Part shown: in pieces, positions 7,503 through 15,132 of the stretch
Layout of the letters: every line of letters starts with the position of its first letter
Numbering within the stretch: the first letter of the stretch is position 1
NCBI RefSeq assembly: GCF_020687805.1
Contig: NZ_JAJEWQ010000011.1
Location: forward strand, 7,829 to 71,828
Reading direction: 5' to 3'
DNA from: Planctobacterium marinum
GTDB lineage: Bacteria > Pseudomonadota > Gammaproteobacteria > Enterobacterales > Alteromonadaceae
DNA length: 64,000 nt
Notes under the pieces: model-generated
The model's database searches: none
Told to the model about the DNA's origin: nothing
The model's input: the letters and a program-made list of their open reading frames with translations, nothing else
Program-made: the position numbers and the translations under genes

Positions 7503-8654
7503 TTATTTGTGATTGCCGAACATAAACGTGAGCGGTCGCCAGACGCGTTTTGCCCAGGCCGCTTCGTTATGCCATGCGCCTTCATCTTTAAACCACATTA
7601 GATTATTTCCTTCCCGATAGCCACGTTCCTGCAACACTTTAAGCATGTTCAGACAGCCGGGCATCAGTTTGCGCTCTAAATCTTGTGTGCCGTTGTCCAG
7701 ATACAAGCGGGCATTGAGCTTGTGTTTTGGGTTCGCCTTTACCATTTGCCAGGCGTTCACTACAACCGTGGTTTTGCCCCAAAATAGCGGTGACAGGCAG
7801 GCAGCATGACCAAATACAGATGGATAATACCAGGCAGCTAAAAAGGAAATGAGTCCACCCATGGATGAACCCATAACCGCTGTGTGTTTTTTACTTTTTA
7901 GCGTGCGATAGCTGGCGTCAATCATGGGCTTTATTTCTTCTACGATAAACCTCAGGTAGTCCCGGCCTTTCTGGTTGTCGGCGTATTCTTCCAGTCTGTC
8001 TTCGGTGTTGTACAGGCCGACTATAATCGGTGGTGTGATTTGCCCCTGAGCGGCTAACGATTCAATGGTTTCATCCATGCGCCAGTCGCTGTGTAAAAAT
8101 GCGGTATTGGGGTCTACCAGGTTTTGCCCATCGTGCATATACAACACCGGGAACTTCCTGGTGGGGTTGTTTAAATAAGCGGTGGGCAGCCAGACAATCA
8201 CTTCCCGCTCGCGAAAGCCCTTGCCGCTGATGTGCCCCAGATAATCTACCTTGCCGACTATGTGATCCTGCATAGGAGGCGGATTGTTGTGCCAGTGGTT
8301 TACCGATAAGTGTAGTTCCATATCGTCATTGGCCACCACCCGAAAGTTCTGTTTTGCGGCAATTTCGTTGAGGATGGCTTCATTTTCCCAGGTACCGTCG
8401 GTGATCTTGAATTCCAGGCCGGTGCCCCTGGGTACTTTCAGGCTATTTTTCCAGATGCCATTGTGATTGTGCAGTGGCAAACCTTCCGGTTGCCAGTTGC
8501 CAATACTGTGGTGATTACCGGTTACCCAGAGCGCAGGTCCCTGGTGTTCGGCCTCGACGGCAAAATTAATGGTGCTGGTGGCTGTCATTAAGCGATGCGG
8601 TTTCTCATTGATTGTGTATTGCATCATACTGATAATCAGCGCCGAACCAAGCAC
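7503..8654 (-). CDS. CBM20 starch-binding module fused to an esterase-D-like domain
   Basis: 383 residues from a GTG at 8654. An N-terminal module (about 28-120: INFAVEAEHQGPALWVTGNHHSIGNW, then an aromatic SVNHWHNN end) looks like a CBM20 carbohydrate-binding module. It is followed by an esterase domain (about 130-380) with ERE.IVWLPTAYL, LYMHDGQNL and the nucleophile motif MGSSMGGLIS. No convincing signal peptide is seen, so it is probably cytoplasmic. The start is uncertain: ATGs at 8627, 8624 or 8588 would shorten it without cutting the CBM. It follows the first ATP-grasp gene after 11 bp. The CBM raises the possibility that the substrate is glycan-linked, but this is inference. Confidence 0.8.
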   Translation of the reverse strand: MLGSALIISMMQYTINEKPHRLMTATSTINFAVEAEHQGPALWVTGNHHSIGNWQPEGLPLHNHNGIWKNSLKVPRGTGLEFKITDGTWENEAILNEIAAKQNFRVVANDDMELHLSVNHWHNNPPPMQDHIVGKVDYLGHISGKGFREREVIVWLPTAYLNNPTRKFPVLYMHDGQNLVDPNTAFLHSDWRMDETIESLAAQGQITPPIIVGLYNTEDRLEEYADNQKGRDYLRFIVEEIKPMIDASYRTLKSKKHTAVMGSSMGGLISFLAAWYYPSVFGHAACLSPLFWGKTTVVVNAWQMVKANPKHKLNARLYLDNGTQDLERKLMPGCLNMLKVLQERGYREGNNLMWFKDEGAWHNEAAWAKRVWRPLTFMFGNHK

Positions 8655-8665
8655 TCAAATGTCAT

Positions 8666-9895
8666 TTAGCGATGATTGTCATTGATCCATTGTTGTATCA
8701 ATTGTCGGTAGTGAGAAATAAATTGCTCCTGTTCATGTGCTGGAAATGTCTGCTGCACCGTGGATACGATAATCTGATCAAATTCCCCGGAGCGGGTAAA
8801 ATGCCACATGACTTCGTCGAGATCCTTAAGCGCACTGTGACGAAACTCCCAATAGCGTTCGGTTTCCAGGTGTTGATCCGCCAGTTTGGCATATTCCCGC
8901 AGTTTCTCTTTGAAACTGCGCTCTGAGTCGGCAATCTCGTAATAGGGTTTAATATCCATAGTGACATGCATCGGCCGCTCAGTGGCGATGCAGAACATAG
9001 ACCAGGCGTACAATGATGAAATCGCCCAGGGAAAATAATAATGCAGGCTGGTGAGGGCGATATCCGGGCAGGCATTGGCAAAATCCATCGGCCAGAGTTG
9101 CCCGTCTTTGTATATGGCTTCACAGGAATTAAAGTCCCAGCGGAAAAAGGCGTTGATCACTTTGGTGGTGAGCAGCGCTTCCTCATTGGTGTCATCATCC
9201 ACCACCTTATCCGTCAACACATAGCGCAGATGTTGTGGTTGCGCCGGGTCGTATTTGAAGCTGCGCACATCGGGACCAATACCCAGGCAGCGCACAAACA
9301 CATCAAAATTATCCAGCCCTTTTTGAATGTGCATCAACTCTTTATCTGATGCGTGATATGCCGCCATCAATTCCTCTTCGTTATCCACCCGGGTAACCCC
9401 GCGCCAGCCTCCGCCATCGAAGGGCTTCATAAATATCGGATAACCGATGTTTCGGGCAATCTCTGGTAAATCAAACAGATCGTGATAACGGGCGGCGGTG
9501 GCCGTGTATTTCTTGTTATCCGGACCCACTTTGGGGGGTAAAAACCAGGTTTCAGGGACATTAAAGCCCAGCCGCATCATGGCGCAGTAGGCACTGTGTT
9601 TTTCCATACTCTGAAAGGTAAACGGATTGTTGAGCAGGTACAGGTCGTTCATCAGCGCGGCTTTTTTCAGCCACTCTCTGGGCGTAAAGTGCCAATACGC
9701 CAGTCGGTCTATAACCAGATTGTAACTGGTACCGTGTTGCAGGCTAAAAGGATGTATACGCACCCGTTCGACGTCGATTGCGGTTTCCTTACCCTGCCAG
9801 TTACACTTTTGCCCCATCCAACGCGAGAGTCCTTCGAACGCGTTGGGCCAGTCTTCCTCATCGCCTAACAAGAGTCCTAATTTTTTATGGGTCAT
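8666..9895 (-). CDS. ATP-grasp ligase (RimK/glutathione-synthetase-like)
   Basis: 409-residue cytoplasmic ATP-grasp protein, first gene of a minus-strand operon. It shows YPIFMKPFDGGGWRGVTRV (Lys and Gly-rich loop, about 150-170), an acidic DVFVRCLGIGPDVRSF strand and LWPMDFANACPD near 270-281 as the metal-binding strand. Both ends carry long extensions without obvious family. It probably forms an amide bond on an unknown substrate. It is divergent from the GCS2-type ligase gene with a 344-bp spacer, so two or three amide-forming enzymes are made from back-to-back operons. Confidence 0.82.
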   Translation of the reverse strand: MTHKKLGLLLGDEEDWPNAFEGLSRWMGQKCNWQGKETAIDVERVRIHPFSLQHGTSYNLVIDRLAYWHFTPREWLKKAALMNDLYLLNNPFTFQSMEKHSAYCAMMRLGFNVPETWFLPPKVGPDNKKYTATAARYHDLFDLPEIARNIGYPIFMKPFDGGGWRGVTRVDNEEELMAAYHASDKELMHIQKGLDNFDVFVRCLGIGPDVRSFKYDPAQPQHLRYVLTDKVVDDDTNEEALLTTKVINAFFRWDFNSCEAIYKDGQLWPMDFANACPDIALTSLHYYFPWAISSLYAWSMFCIATERPMHVTMDIKPYYEIADSERSFKEKLREYAKLADQHLETERYWEFRHSALKDLDEVMWHFTRSGEFDQIIVSTVQQTFPAHEQEQFISHYRQLIQQWINDNHR

Positions 9896-10239
9896 ATCCT
9901 GTCCACCGTGGCTGTGGTTATTCGATAAAGGTGTAGCCGCTATTTAGGGGGATAGCAAACTCCAAACCGGATTTGTGGTACTGACTGTGCAAATAATAAT
10001 CATGGGCTGGTGGCGACAGTTTCCCTTTACGTAAACTGAATGTCGCTGCAGCCTTTAAACTGTAAGGGATTGCCCCGTTAAAAAAGCGTTAACAAATGAA
10101 AAAATTGTGCGTATAGTCAAATTACCTTTGTTGTTGTGCAGCGCCTTTTTAAGCGAGTGCTGAGGCCTGAAAAAACACAACCAATGATTGCTGTTAAGTA
10201 TTTGGTACGCATTAAAATCAGAGAAACAAGGAGGCTGGG
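9896..10239. other. 344-bp divergent promoter region between the two ligase operons
   Basis: No gene is seen. The stretch is AT-rich in its second half and contains a good sigma-70 promoter reading towards the GCS2-CBS gene. The promoter of the minus-strand ATP-grasp operon should also lie here but was not identified. ORFs crossing it are shadows. Confidence 0.6.
10089..10117 (+). promoter_or_regulatory. sigma-70 promoter for the GCS2-CBS gene
   Basis: TTAACA (10089-10094) and TATAGT (10112-10117) are separated by exactly 17 bp, each one or two mismatches from consensus, about 120 bp before the start codon, which itself has an AAGGAGG ribosome-binding site. Confidence 0.6.
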
Positions 10240-12147
10240 ATGGGCCAGCATGAAGTCAGTATAAATCGTTCCGCAGATGCGATTCGTTTGTTTATGCGGC
10301 ATTTGCTCAGGGATATCCAGGCGCTGGAACAAATGCTGGAAAACGACATGTTCGAAAAGGACAAAAGTCGGATTGGTGCGGAGCAGGAATTTTTCCTGGT
10401 TGATTCTCACATGCGCCCGGCATCGGTGGGGCATGATTTATTGACCGCGCTGGATTCGGACTATTTTACGCCAGAGTTAGCCTTATTTAATCTTGAGGCC
10501 AACCTGGATCCGCAAGAGTTTGATGCGCTGAGTCTCAGACGCATTGAGACCCAGCTTAAAGATCTGACCCAAAAAATCCGTGATAAAGCCAATGAAATGG
10601 GCGCTTATGTGGCCCAGACCGGTATTTTACCCACCATCAGCAAGTCTGACCTCAATCTCAACAACATTACCCCTAAACCCCGCTATCGCATGATAAATGA
10701 GGTGCTTTGCGGTATGCGCGGTGAAGACAGCCGTCTGAATATTGAAGGCCTGGATGAACTGATGTTCACCCACGACAATGTGCTTATTGAAGCCTGTAAT
10801 ACCAGTTTTCAATTGCATTTTCAGGTAACACCGGAAGATTTTGCCACCTATTACAATATTGCCCAGGCCATCAGCGGCCCCTTGCTGGCACTGGCGGCAA
10901 ACAGCCCCATATTGATGGGCAAACGGTTGTGGCATGAAACCCGAATCGCCCTGTTCCAACAGGCAATCGATACTCGCTCCGCCAACAAAGCCAATCGCGA
11001 GCAGGAACCCAGAGTCTGGTTTGGCAATCATTGGGTTAAAGAATCGGTGCTGGAATTGTTTCAGGAAGACATTGCCCGCTTTCGGGTGCTGTTTGCACAG
11101 GATATTGATTGCGATCCGTTCGATGCGCTGGAGCGCGGTGAAGTTCCTAAATTACAGGCGCTGTGTTTGCACAACGGCACCGTTTATCGCTGGAATCGCG
11201 CCTGTTACGGGATCAGCAATGGCAAGCCGCATTTGCGCATAGAAAATCGCATATTGCCGGCAGGCCCAACGCCGCTGGATACCATGGCAAACAGTGCCTT
11301 TTATCTGGGGCTGTTGTGTGGCTACAGCAAGGAAGTCGGGGACATCTCTAAATGCATGGATTTCTCCGATGCCAAACTGAATTTCAACAATGCCGCCAAG
11401 CATTCAATGGACACGGACTTTCACTGGTTTAAAGGCAAAAAATACGGATTTGAAGATCTGGTGTTGCAGGAGCTGTTGCCATTGGCGAAAGAAGGCCTGA
11501 GAGACAGGGGCATTGATTCCGGCGATATCGACAGATATTTGGGCGTGATTGAAGAGCGCACCAGACACAACCAAAATGGTGCCATCTGGATGTTGCGCAA
11601 TTACAACACCATTCTGGATAAGGGGCTGAAAAAAGAAAACGCCTGCCGGGTACTGACCGCATCTATGCTGAACCGGCAATCTTCCGGCGACCCGGTGCAC
11701 ACCTGGAACGACATTACGCCACCTGAGATTAGCGCCATCAAGCAACATAACCAGCTGGTGGAACAGGTGATGTCTACCGACATCTTTACCGTGCACCCGG
11801 ATGACCTCATTGATTTAGCGGCGAAGATCATGCACTGGAATCATATTCGCCATGTTGCAGTGGAAGACAACGGCAAGCTGATCGGCGTTGTGTCCTATCG
11901 CAGTATTCTGCAGATTTATGGCAAATACGCCGCCCGCGGTGATGTGCATCTTGTGCCGGTACAGGAAGTGATGAGTAAAGAGCCTATTACTATTACGCCC
12001 ACCCATACCATTGACGAGGCAATGTATCTGATGCGCACCCATAAAGTGGGGTGTTTACCTGTGTTGTCGAAAGACGGCCTGGTGGGCATGTTGACCGAAG
12101 CGGAATTGATGGATGAATTTTCCAAGTGGTTAGAAAAGGGCGGTTGA
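10240..12147 (+). CDS. GCS2-type carboxylate-amine ligase with C-terminal CBS pair
   Basis: 635 residues. The N-terminal about 490 residues belong to glutamate-cysteine ligase family 2 (YbdK-like), with RIGAEQEFFLVD near 45-56 and FNLEANLDP near 86-94 as the conserved acidic, metal/ATP-binding strands. Two CBS motifs follow (about 508-565 starting EQVMSTDIFTVHP, and about 575-632 starting QEVMSKEPITITP), which usually bind adenine nucleotides and regulate the attached enzyme. The family ligates an amino-acid carboxylate to an amine using ATP; the substrate is unknown. A strong AAGGAGG and a sigma-70 promoter precede it, and a terminator follows. Divergent from the ATP-grasp operon. Confidence 0.88.
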   Translation: MGQHEVSINRSADAIRLFMRHLLRDIQALEQMLENDMFEKDKSRIGAEQEFFLVDSHMRPASVGHDLLTALDSDYFTPELALFNLEANLDPQEFDALSLRRIETQLKDLTQKIRDKANEMGAYVAQTGILPTISKSDLNLNNITPKPRYRMINEVLCGMRGEDSRLNIEGLDELMFTHDNVLIEACNTSFQLHFQVTPEDFATYYNIAQAISGPLLALAANSPILMGKRLWHETRIALFQQAIDTRSANKANREQEPRVWFGNHWVKESVLELFQEDIARFRVLFAQDIDCDPFDALERGEVPKLQALCLHNGTVYRWNRACYGISNGKPHLRIENRILPAGPTPLDTMANSAFYLGLLCGYSKEVGDISKCMDFSDAKLNFNNAAKHSMDTDFHWFKGKKYGFEDLVLQELLPLAKEGLRDRGIDSGDIDRYLGVIEERTRHNQNGAIWMLRNYNTILDKGLKKENACRVLTASMLNRQSSGDPVHTWNDITPPEISAIKQHNQLVEQVMSTDIFTVHPDDLIDLAAKIMHWNHIRHVAVEDNGKLIGVVSYRSILQIYGKYAARGDVHLVPVQEVMSKEPITITPTHTIDEAMYLMRTHKVGCLPVLSKDGLVGMLTEAELMDEFSKWLEKGG

Positions 12148-12171
12148 ACAACACAACCCGGTACGGTTGAC

Positions 12172-12197
12172 AGTCCGGTGAAAAACTGGACTTTTTT
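12172..12197 (+). terminator. Rho-independent terminator after the GCS2-CBS gene
   Basis: AGTCCGGT (12172-12179) pairs with ACTGGACT (12185-12192) around a GAAAA loop, with one G-T wobble, and is followed directly by a T run to 12197. Confidence 0.8.
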
Positions 12198-12257
12198 CCG
12201 GTTCATTTTTTCATCTGTCACGGTATGATGGCAGCAGTTTGAACATCAGGGAAAGAT

Positions 12258-12464
12258 ATGAAAAACACAAAATTGATTGCCCGCAAAGTGGCATTTGTTT
12301 GCTGCCTACTTGTTGCGATTCTGCTGATTGCCAGAGCCAGTTGGGCAGCGTTTGGACAAGGTATCAGCTTGATCATCCATCCGGAATACGTGTCTGGTTT
12401 GTTGCTGTTAATTGTCAGCCAGTTTCTTGCTCCGCCGGAAGCCACATCTGTAAAAAGTGAATAA
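12258..12464 (+). CDS. Small two-helix membrane protein, unknown function
   Basis: 68 residues, preceded by GGGAAAG 6 bp before the ATG. Two hydrophobic helices are visible (about 11-31 and 44-60) with a basic N-terminus and an acidic C-terminal tail (PPEATSVKSE). No family recognised. It lies after the GCS2-CBS terminator and 70 bp before the aspartoacylase-like gene on the same strand, so it is probably expressed separately from the ligase and could be co-transcribed with the hydrolase. Confidence 0.6.
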   Translation: MKNTKLIARKVAFVCCLLVAILLIARASWAAFGQGISLIIHPEYVSGLLLLIVSQFLAPPEATSVKSE

Positions 12465-12534
12465 GCTATTTTTTCAGCTATTGCAGGTCGTTTACTGATA
12501 AACTCCCATCTTCACAGAGGATGATGTTGGATAT

Positions 12535-13434
12535 GTGGGAGTTTTTTTGGAACGGGTTTTCGCGGAATTAGATAGTGGTCAGCCAGGCCCCTTGATTATA
12601 GTGGTTGCCGCACTTCACGGTAACGAGCACGTTGGTTTTCGGGCCATGGATCGATTGGCCGTCACACTTAAAGCAACAGATTTTATTGGTAAAATTGTCG
12701 GGATAACCGGAAATCTTATCGCCGCAAATCGCAATGAGCGATTTATTGAGCGGGATCTCAACCGATTTTTTGTGTCTTACTACCTCAATGCCGCCCATTC
12801 AGATGTGCCCGAATGGCACGAAGCGCGACATCTTATCGATCATATTAATGGCTTTATCGACGCGCATCCTAAAGACCAGGAAGTGTATTTGCTGGACATG
12901 CATTCTATGTCTGGTCATGGCACACCTTTTACCTGTTTTCCGCATACTCAAAACAATGAACAGCTTGCCCAGCAATTGCCACTGCCGGCCATTGCTGATC
13001 TTGTGGAAATTTTACCCGGTACATTAACCGCTTATTATGCTGACAAAGTGACCAGTACCATAGTGGTGGAATGCGGTCAGCACAATGCCGAAATAACGCA
13101 GGTGGTGGGAGAAAACGCACTGGCCTGTTTTTTACGGGTAACTGGCTGCCTGATCAATCTCGAGCGGTACCGCGATGCCGATTCTTTTTTGCGATTTCAC
13201 ACACAAGGCGCAGCTCAGATCTTTACCCGGGTGAAATACCGTTATCACATTGCGCATCAGGGCTTTTTTGAGATGTTGCCAGGCTTTGAAAACCTGCAGA
13301 TGATTGCGCAGCAACAATTGCTGGCCAATGACAAAGGCGATGAGGTGCGGGCTCCCTTTAGTGGTCGCATGGTATTGCCCAGCTATCAAAAGCAAGGTGA
13401 TGACGGTTTTTTTATTGCTGTTGATGACGTCTGA
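12535..13434 (+). CDS. Succinylglutamate desuccinylase/aspartoacylase family zinc hydrolase
   Basis: 299 residues from a GTG start. The zinc site of the M14-like AstE/AspA family is visible: AALHGNEHVGF (His28 and Glu31), RDLNRFF (73-79) and YLLDMHSMSGHGTPF containing the third His ligand. These enzymes hydrolyse N-acyl-amino acids or amides; the acyl group is not predictable. AGAGG lies 15 bp upstream, rather far, so a TTG at 12547 is an alternative start. In this neighbourhood it may trim or release the product of the ATP-grasp and GCS2 ligases. Confidence 0.83.
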   Translation: MGVFLERVFAELDSGQPGPLIIVVAALHGNEHVGFRAMDRLAVTLKATDFIGKIVGITGNLIAANRNERFIERDLNRFFVSYYLNAAHSDVPEWHEARHLIDHINGFIDAHPKDQEVYLLDMHSMSGHGTPFTCFPHTQNNEQLAQQLPLPAIADLVEILPGTLTAYYADKVTSTIVVECGQHNAEITQVVGENALACFLRVTGCLINLERYRDADSFLRFHTQGAAQIFTRVKYRYHIAHQGFFEMLPGFENLQMIAQQQLLANDKGDEVRAPFSGRMVLPSYQKQGDDGFFIAVDDV

Positions 13435-13492
13435 AACACGCCCTGAGGATATGCTGTTTATCGCAAAAATCAGGACATTAACAGCAATGCTA

Positions 13493-13520
13493 TTGCCTGA
13501 AACCGGGCAACTATTATAGT
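13493..13520 (+). promoter_or_regulatory. sigma-70-like promoter for the S10 carboxypeptidase
   Basis: TTGCCT (13493-13498), a 16-bp spacer and TATAGT (13515-13520) lie about 50 bp before the ATG at 13569, suggesting that the carboxypeptidase has its own promoter. Confidence 0.45.
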
Positions 13521-13568
13521 CGCGGAGCTAATCAAAGTTTTTAAAAAATATAACGAAAAGGCGAATAA

Positions 13569-15068
13569 ATGAAACGGAAAACAAACTTGTGGTGCATGCT
13601 GCTGATAGCGTTAGGTAGCCTGCAGGCAAATACCATTTTTGCCGGTGAAAGTGAGCAAAAAACAATACCTGACCCCGTCGTCTCTGTTACTCAGCATCAG
13701 GGGAAGTTTAACGGCGTACGTATGGACTATACAGCGACTGCTGGTGAAACCCCGTTAAAGAACAAAGAGGGTGACGTTACCGCCCAGATATTTTCAGTCA
13801 GTTACGTGAAAGATGACGTCAAAGATACGTCTAAGCGCCCGGTTGCCTTTATCTTTAACGGTGGTCCGGGATCGGCTTCCGTGTGGCTGCACATGGGCGT
13901 ATTTGGCCCAAAGAAAATCGTCATTCCCAGTGATGCTGAAGATGATGGTGCTGCCCCCTTTAATTTGCAGGACAACCCGGACACTGTGTTGGACGTAACT
14001 GATCTGGTGTTTATTGATCCGGTTGGAACCGGGTTTAGTCGGGTTGTGGGCAAAGGCGAAACAAAAGACTATTGGGGCGTAAAAGAAGATGCTAAATCCA
14101 TCGCGCAGTTTATTCGCATTTGGTTAAGAGAAAATGGTCGTTGGAACAGTCCCAAATACATTGGCGGTGAAAGCTACGGGACAACCCGTTCAGCCGCGTT
14201 AATTGAAGAACTGGAAGGGCGTTGGGACGATGTCTCCATTAACGGTATTCTTTTGATATCAACAATCCTGGATTTTACTATTGATACCTACGACCAGGGC
14301 AATGAACTGCCGTATATGGTGCAGTTGCCGACTATGGCTGCCACGGCCTGGTATCACAAACAGGTGGAAACTGACCTTTCGCTGGCGCAATGGGTCGATG
14401 CCGCCCGTAATTTTGCCTTAAGAGAGTATGCGCCTGCATTATTGCTTGGCTCTTCCTTGCAGGGCGAGCAACGGGATAATATCCGAAGCAAGCTGGCTCA
14501 GTTTACCGGACTGTCAGAATCTTATCTGGAACGGACCAATCTCAGAGTCAATTATCAGCGCTTTAACAAAGAGTTGTTGCGTGATGAGGGGCTTGCTTTG
14601 GGGCGGCTGGACAGTCGTTTCAAAGGGGTTGAGTACGATGATGCCGGTGAATACCCGGAAACCGATCCTTCATTTTACGGTATAGATGGCAGTTACACGG
14701 CGGCACTAAATCACTGGGTGCGGGAGGGATTGCAGTTTAATCCTGAGCGCGAATACACCATTATCGGAGGCGTTACCCAATGGAACTGGTCATTGCAGGG
14801 TGAAGGCAAGCGCCAGCCGTACCTCAATGTTGCTCCCTACATTGGTAAGGCAATGCGTGGCAATAAAGATTTGAGAGTGTTTAACGCAGCCGGATATTAC
14901 GACTTTGCAACGCCATTGTTGGGGGCGGAATACGCCCTGGACCGCAACGGCATTGACCCTCAGCGGGTAACTTACAAATACTATGAAGCGGGCCATATGA
15001 TGTATATTCATCATCCCAGCTTTCAACAGTTCTTAACGGATGTGCGCGACTTTATTCAGGCCCGATAA
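13569..15068 (+). CDS. Secreted S10 family serine carboxypeptidase
   Basis: 499 residues with an N-terminal signal peptide (about 1-25, MKRKTNLWCMLLIALGS, cleavage near ANTIFA-GES). The S10 signature is complete: FIFNGGPGSASVW (95-107) for the oxyanion region, GGESYGTTRSA with nucleophile Ser202, and late FNAAGYYDFATPLLG and EAGHMMYIHHP segments carrying the catalytic Asp and His. The family removes C-terminal residues from peptides, here in the periplasm or outside. It is 134 bp after the aspartoacylase-like gene with its own promoter and converges with the pullulanase gene. Confidence 0.9.
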   Translation: MKRKTNLWCMLLIALGSLQANTIFAGESEQKTIPDPVVSVTQHQGKFNGVRMDYTATAGETPLKNKEGDVTAQIFSVSYVKDDVKDTSKRPVAFIFNGGPGSASVWLHMGVFGPKKIVIPSDAEDDGAAPFNLQDNPDTVLDVTDLVFIDPVGTGFSRVVGKGETKDYWGVKEDAKSIAQFIRIWLRENGRWNSPKYIGGESYGTTRSAALIEELEGRWDDVSINGILLISTILDFTIDTYDQGNELPYMVQLPTMAATAWYHKQVETDLSLAQWVDAARNFALREYAPALLLGSSLQGEQRDNIRSKLAQFTGLSESYLERTNLRVNYQRFNKELLRDEGLALGRLDSRFKGVEYDDAGEYPETDPSFYGIDGSYTAALNHWVREGLQFNPEREYTIIGGVTQWNWSLQGEGKRQPYLNVAPYIGKAMRGNKDLRVFNAAGYYDFATPLLGAEYALDRNGIDPQRVTYKYYEAGHMMYIHHPSFQQFLTDVRDFIQAR

Positions 15069-15082
15069 GATCTGATTTGCTG

Positions 15083-15107
15083 GCAGGCCTCCGATCGGAG
15101 GGCCTGC
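15083..15107. terminator. hairpin terminator between carboxypeptidase and pullulanase genes
   Basis: GCAGGC-CTCC and GGAG-GGCCTGC form a long stem around GATC with a one-base bulge between two convergent genes. It lacks a strong T run, so it may act as a weak bidirectional terminator. Confidence 0.5.
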
Positions 15108-15132
15108 TGCATATCTTTGATAATGCTCAGAG

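Noticed and set aside
10117-10434. 105-residue minus-strand ORF across the divergent promoter
   Set aside because: Antisense to the GCS2-CBS gene and to its promoter; composition and lack of a start signal argue for a shadow.
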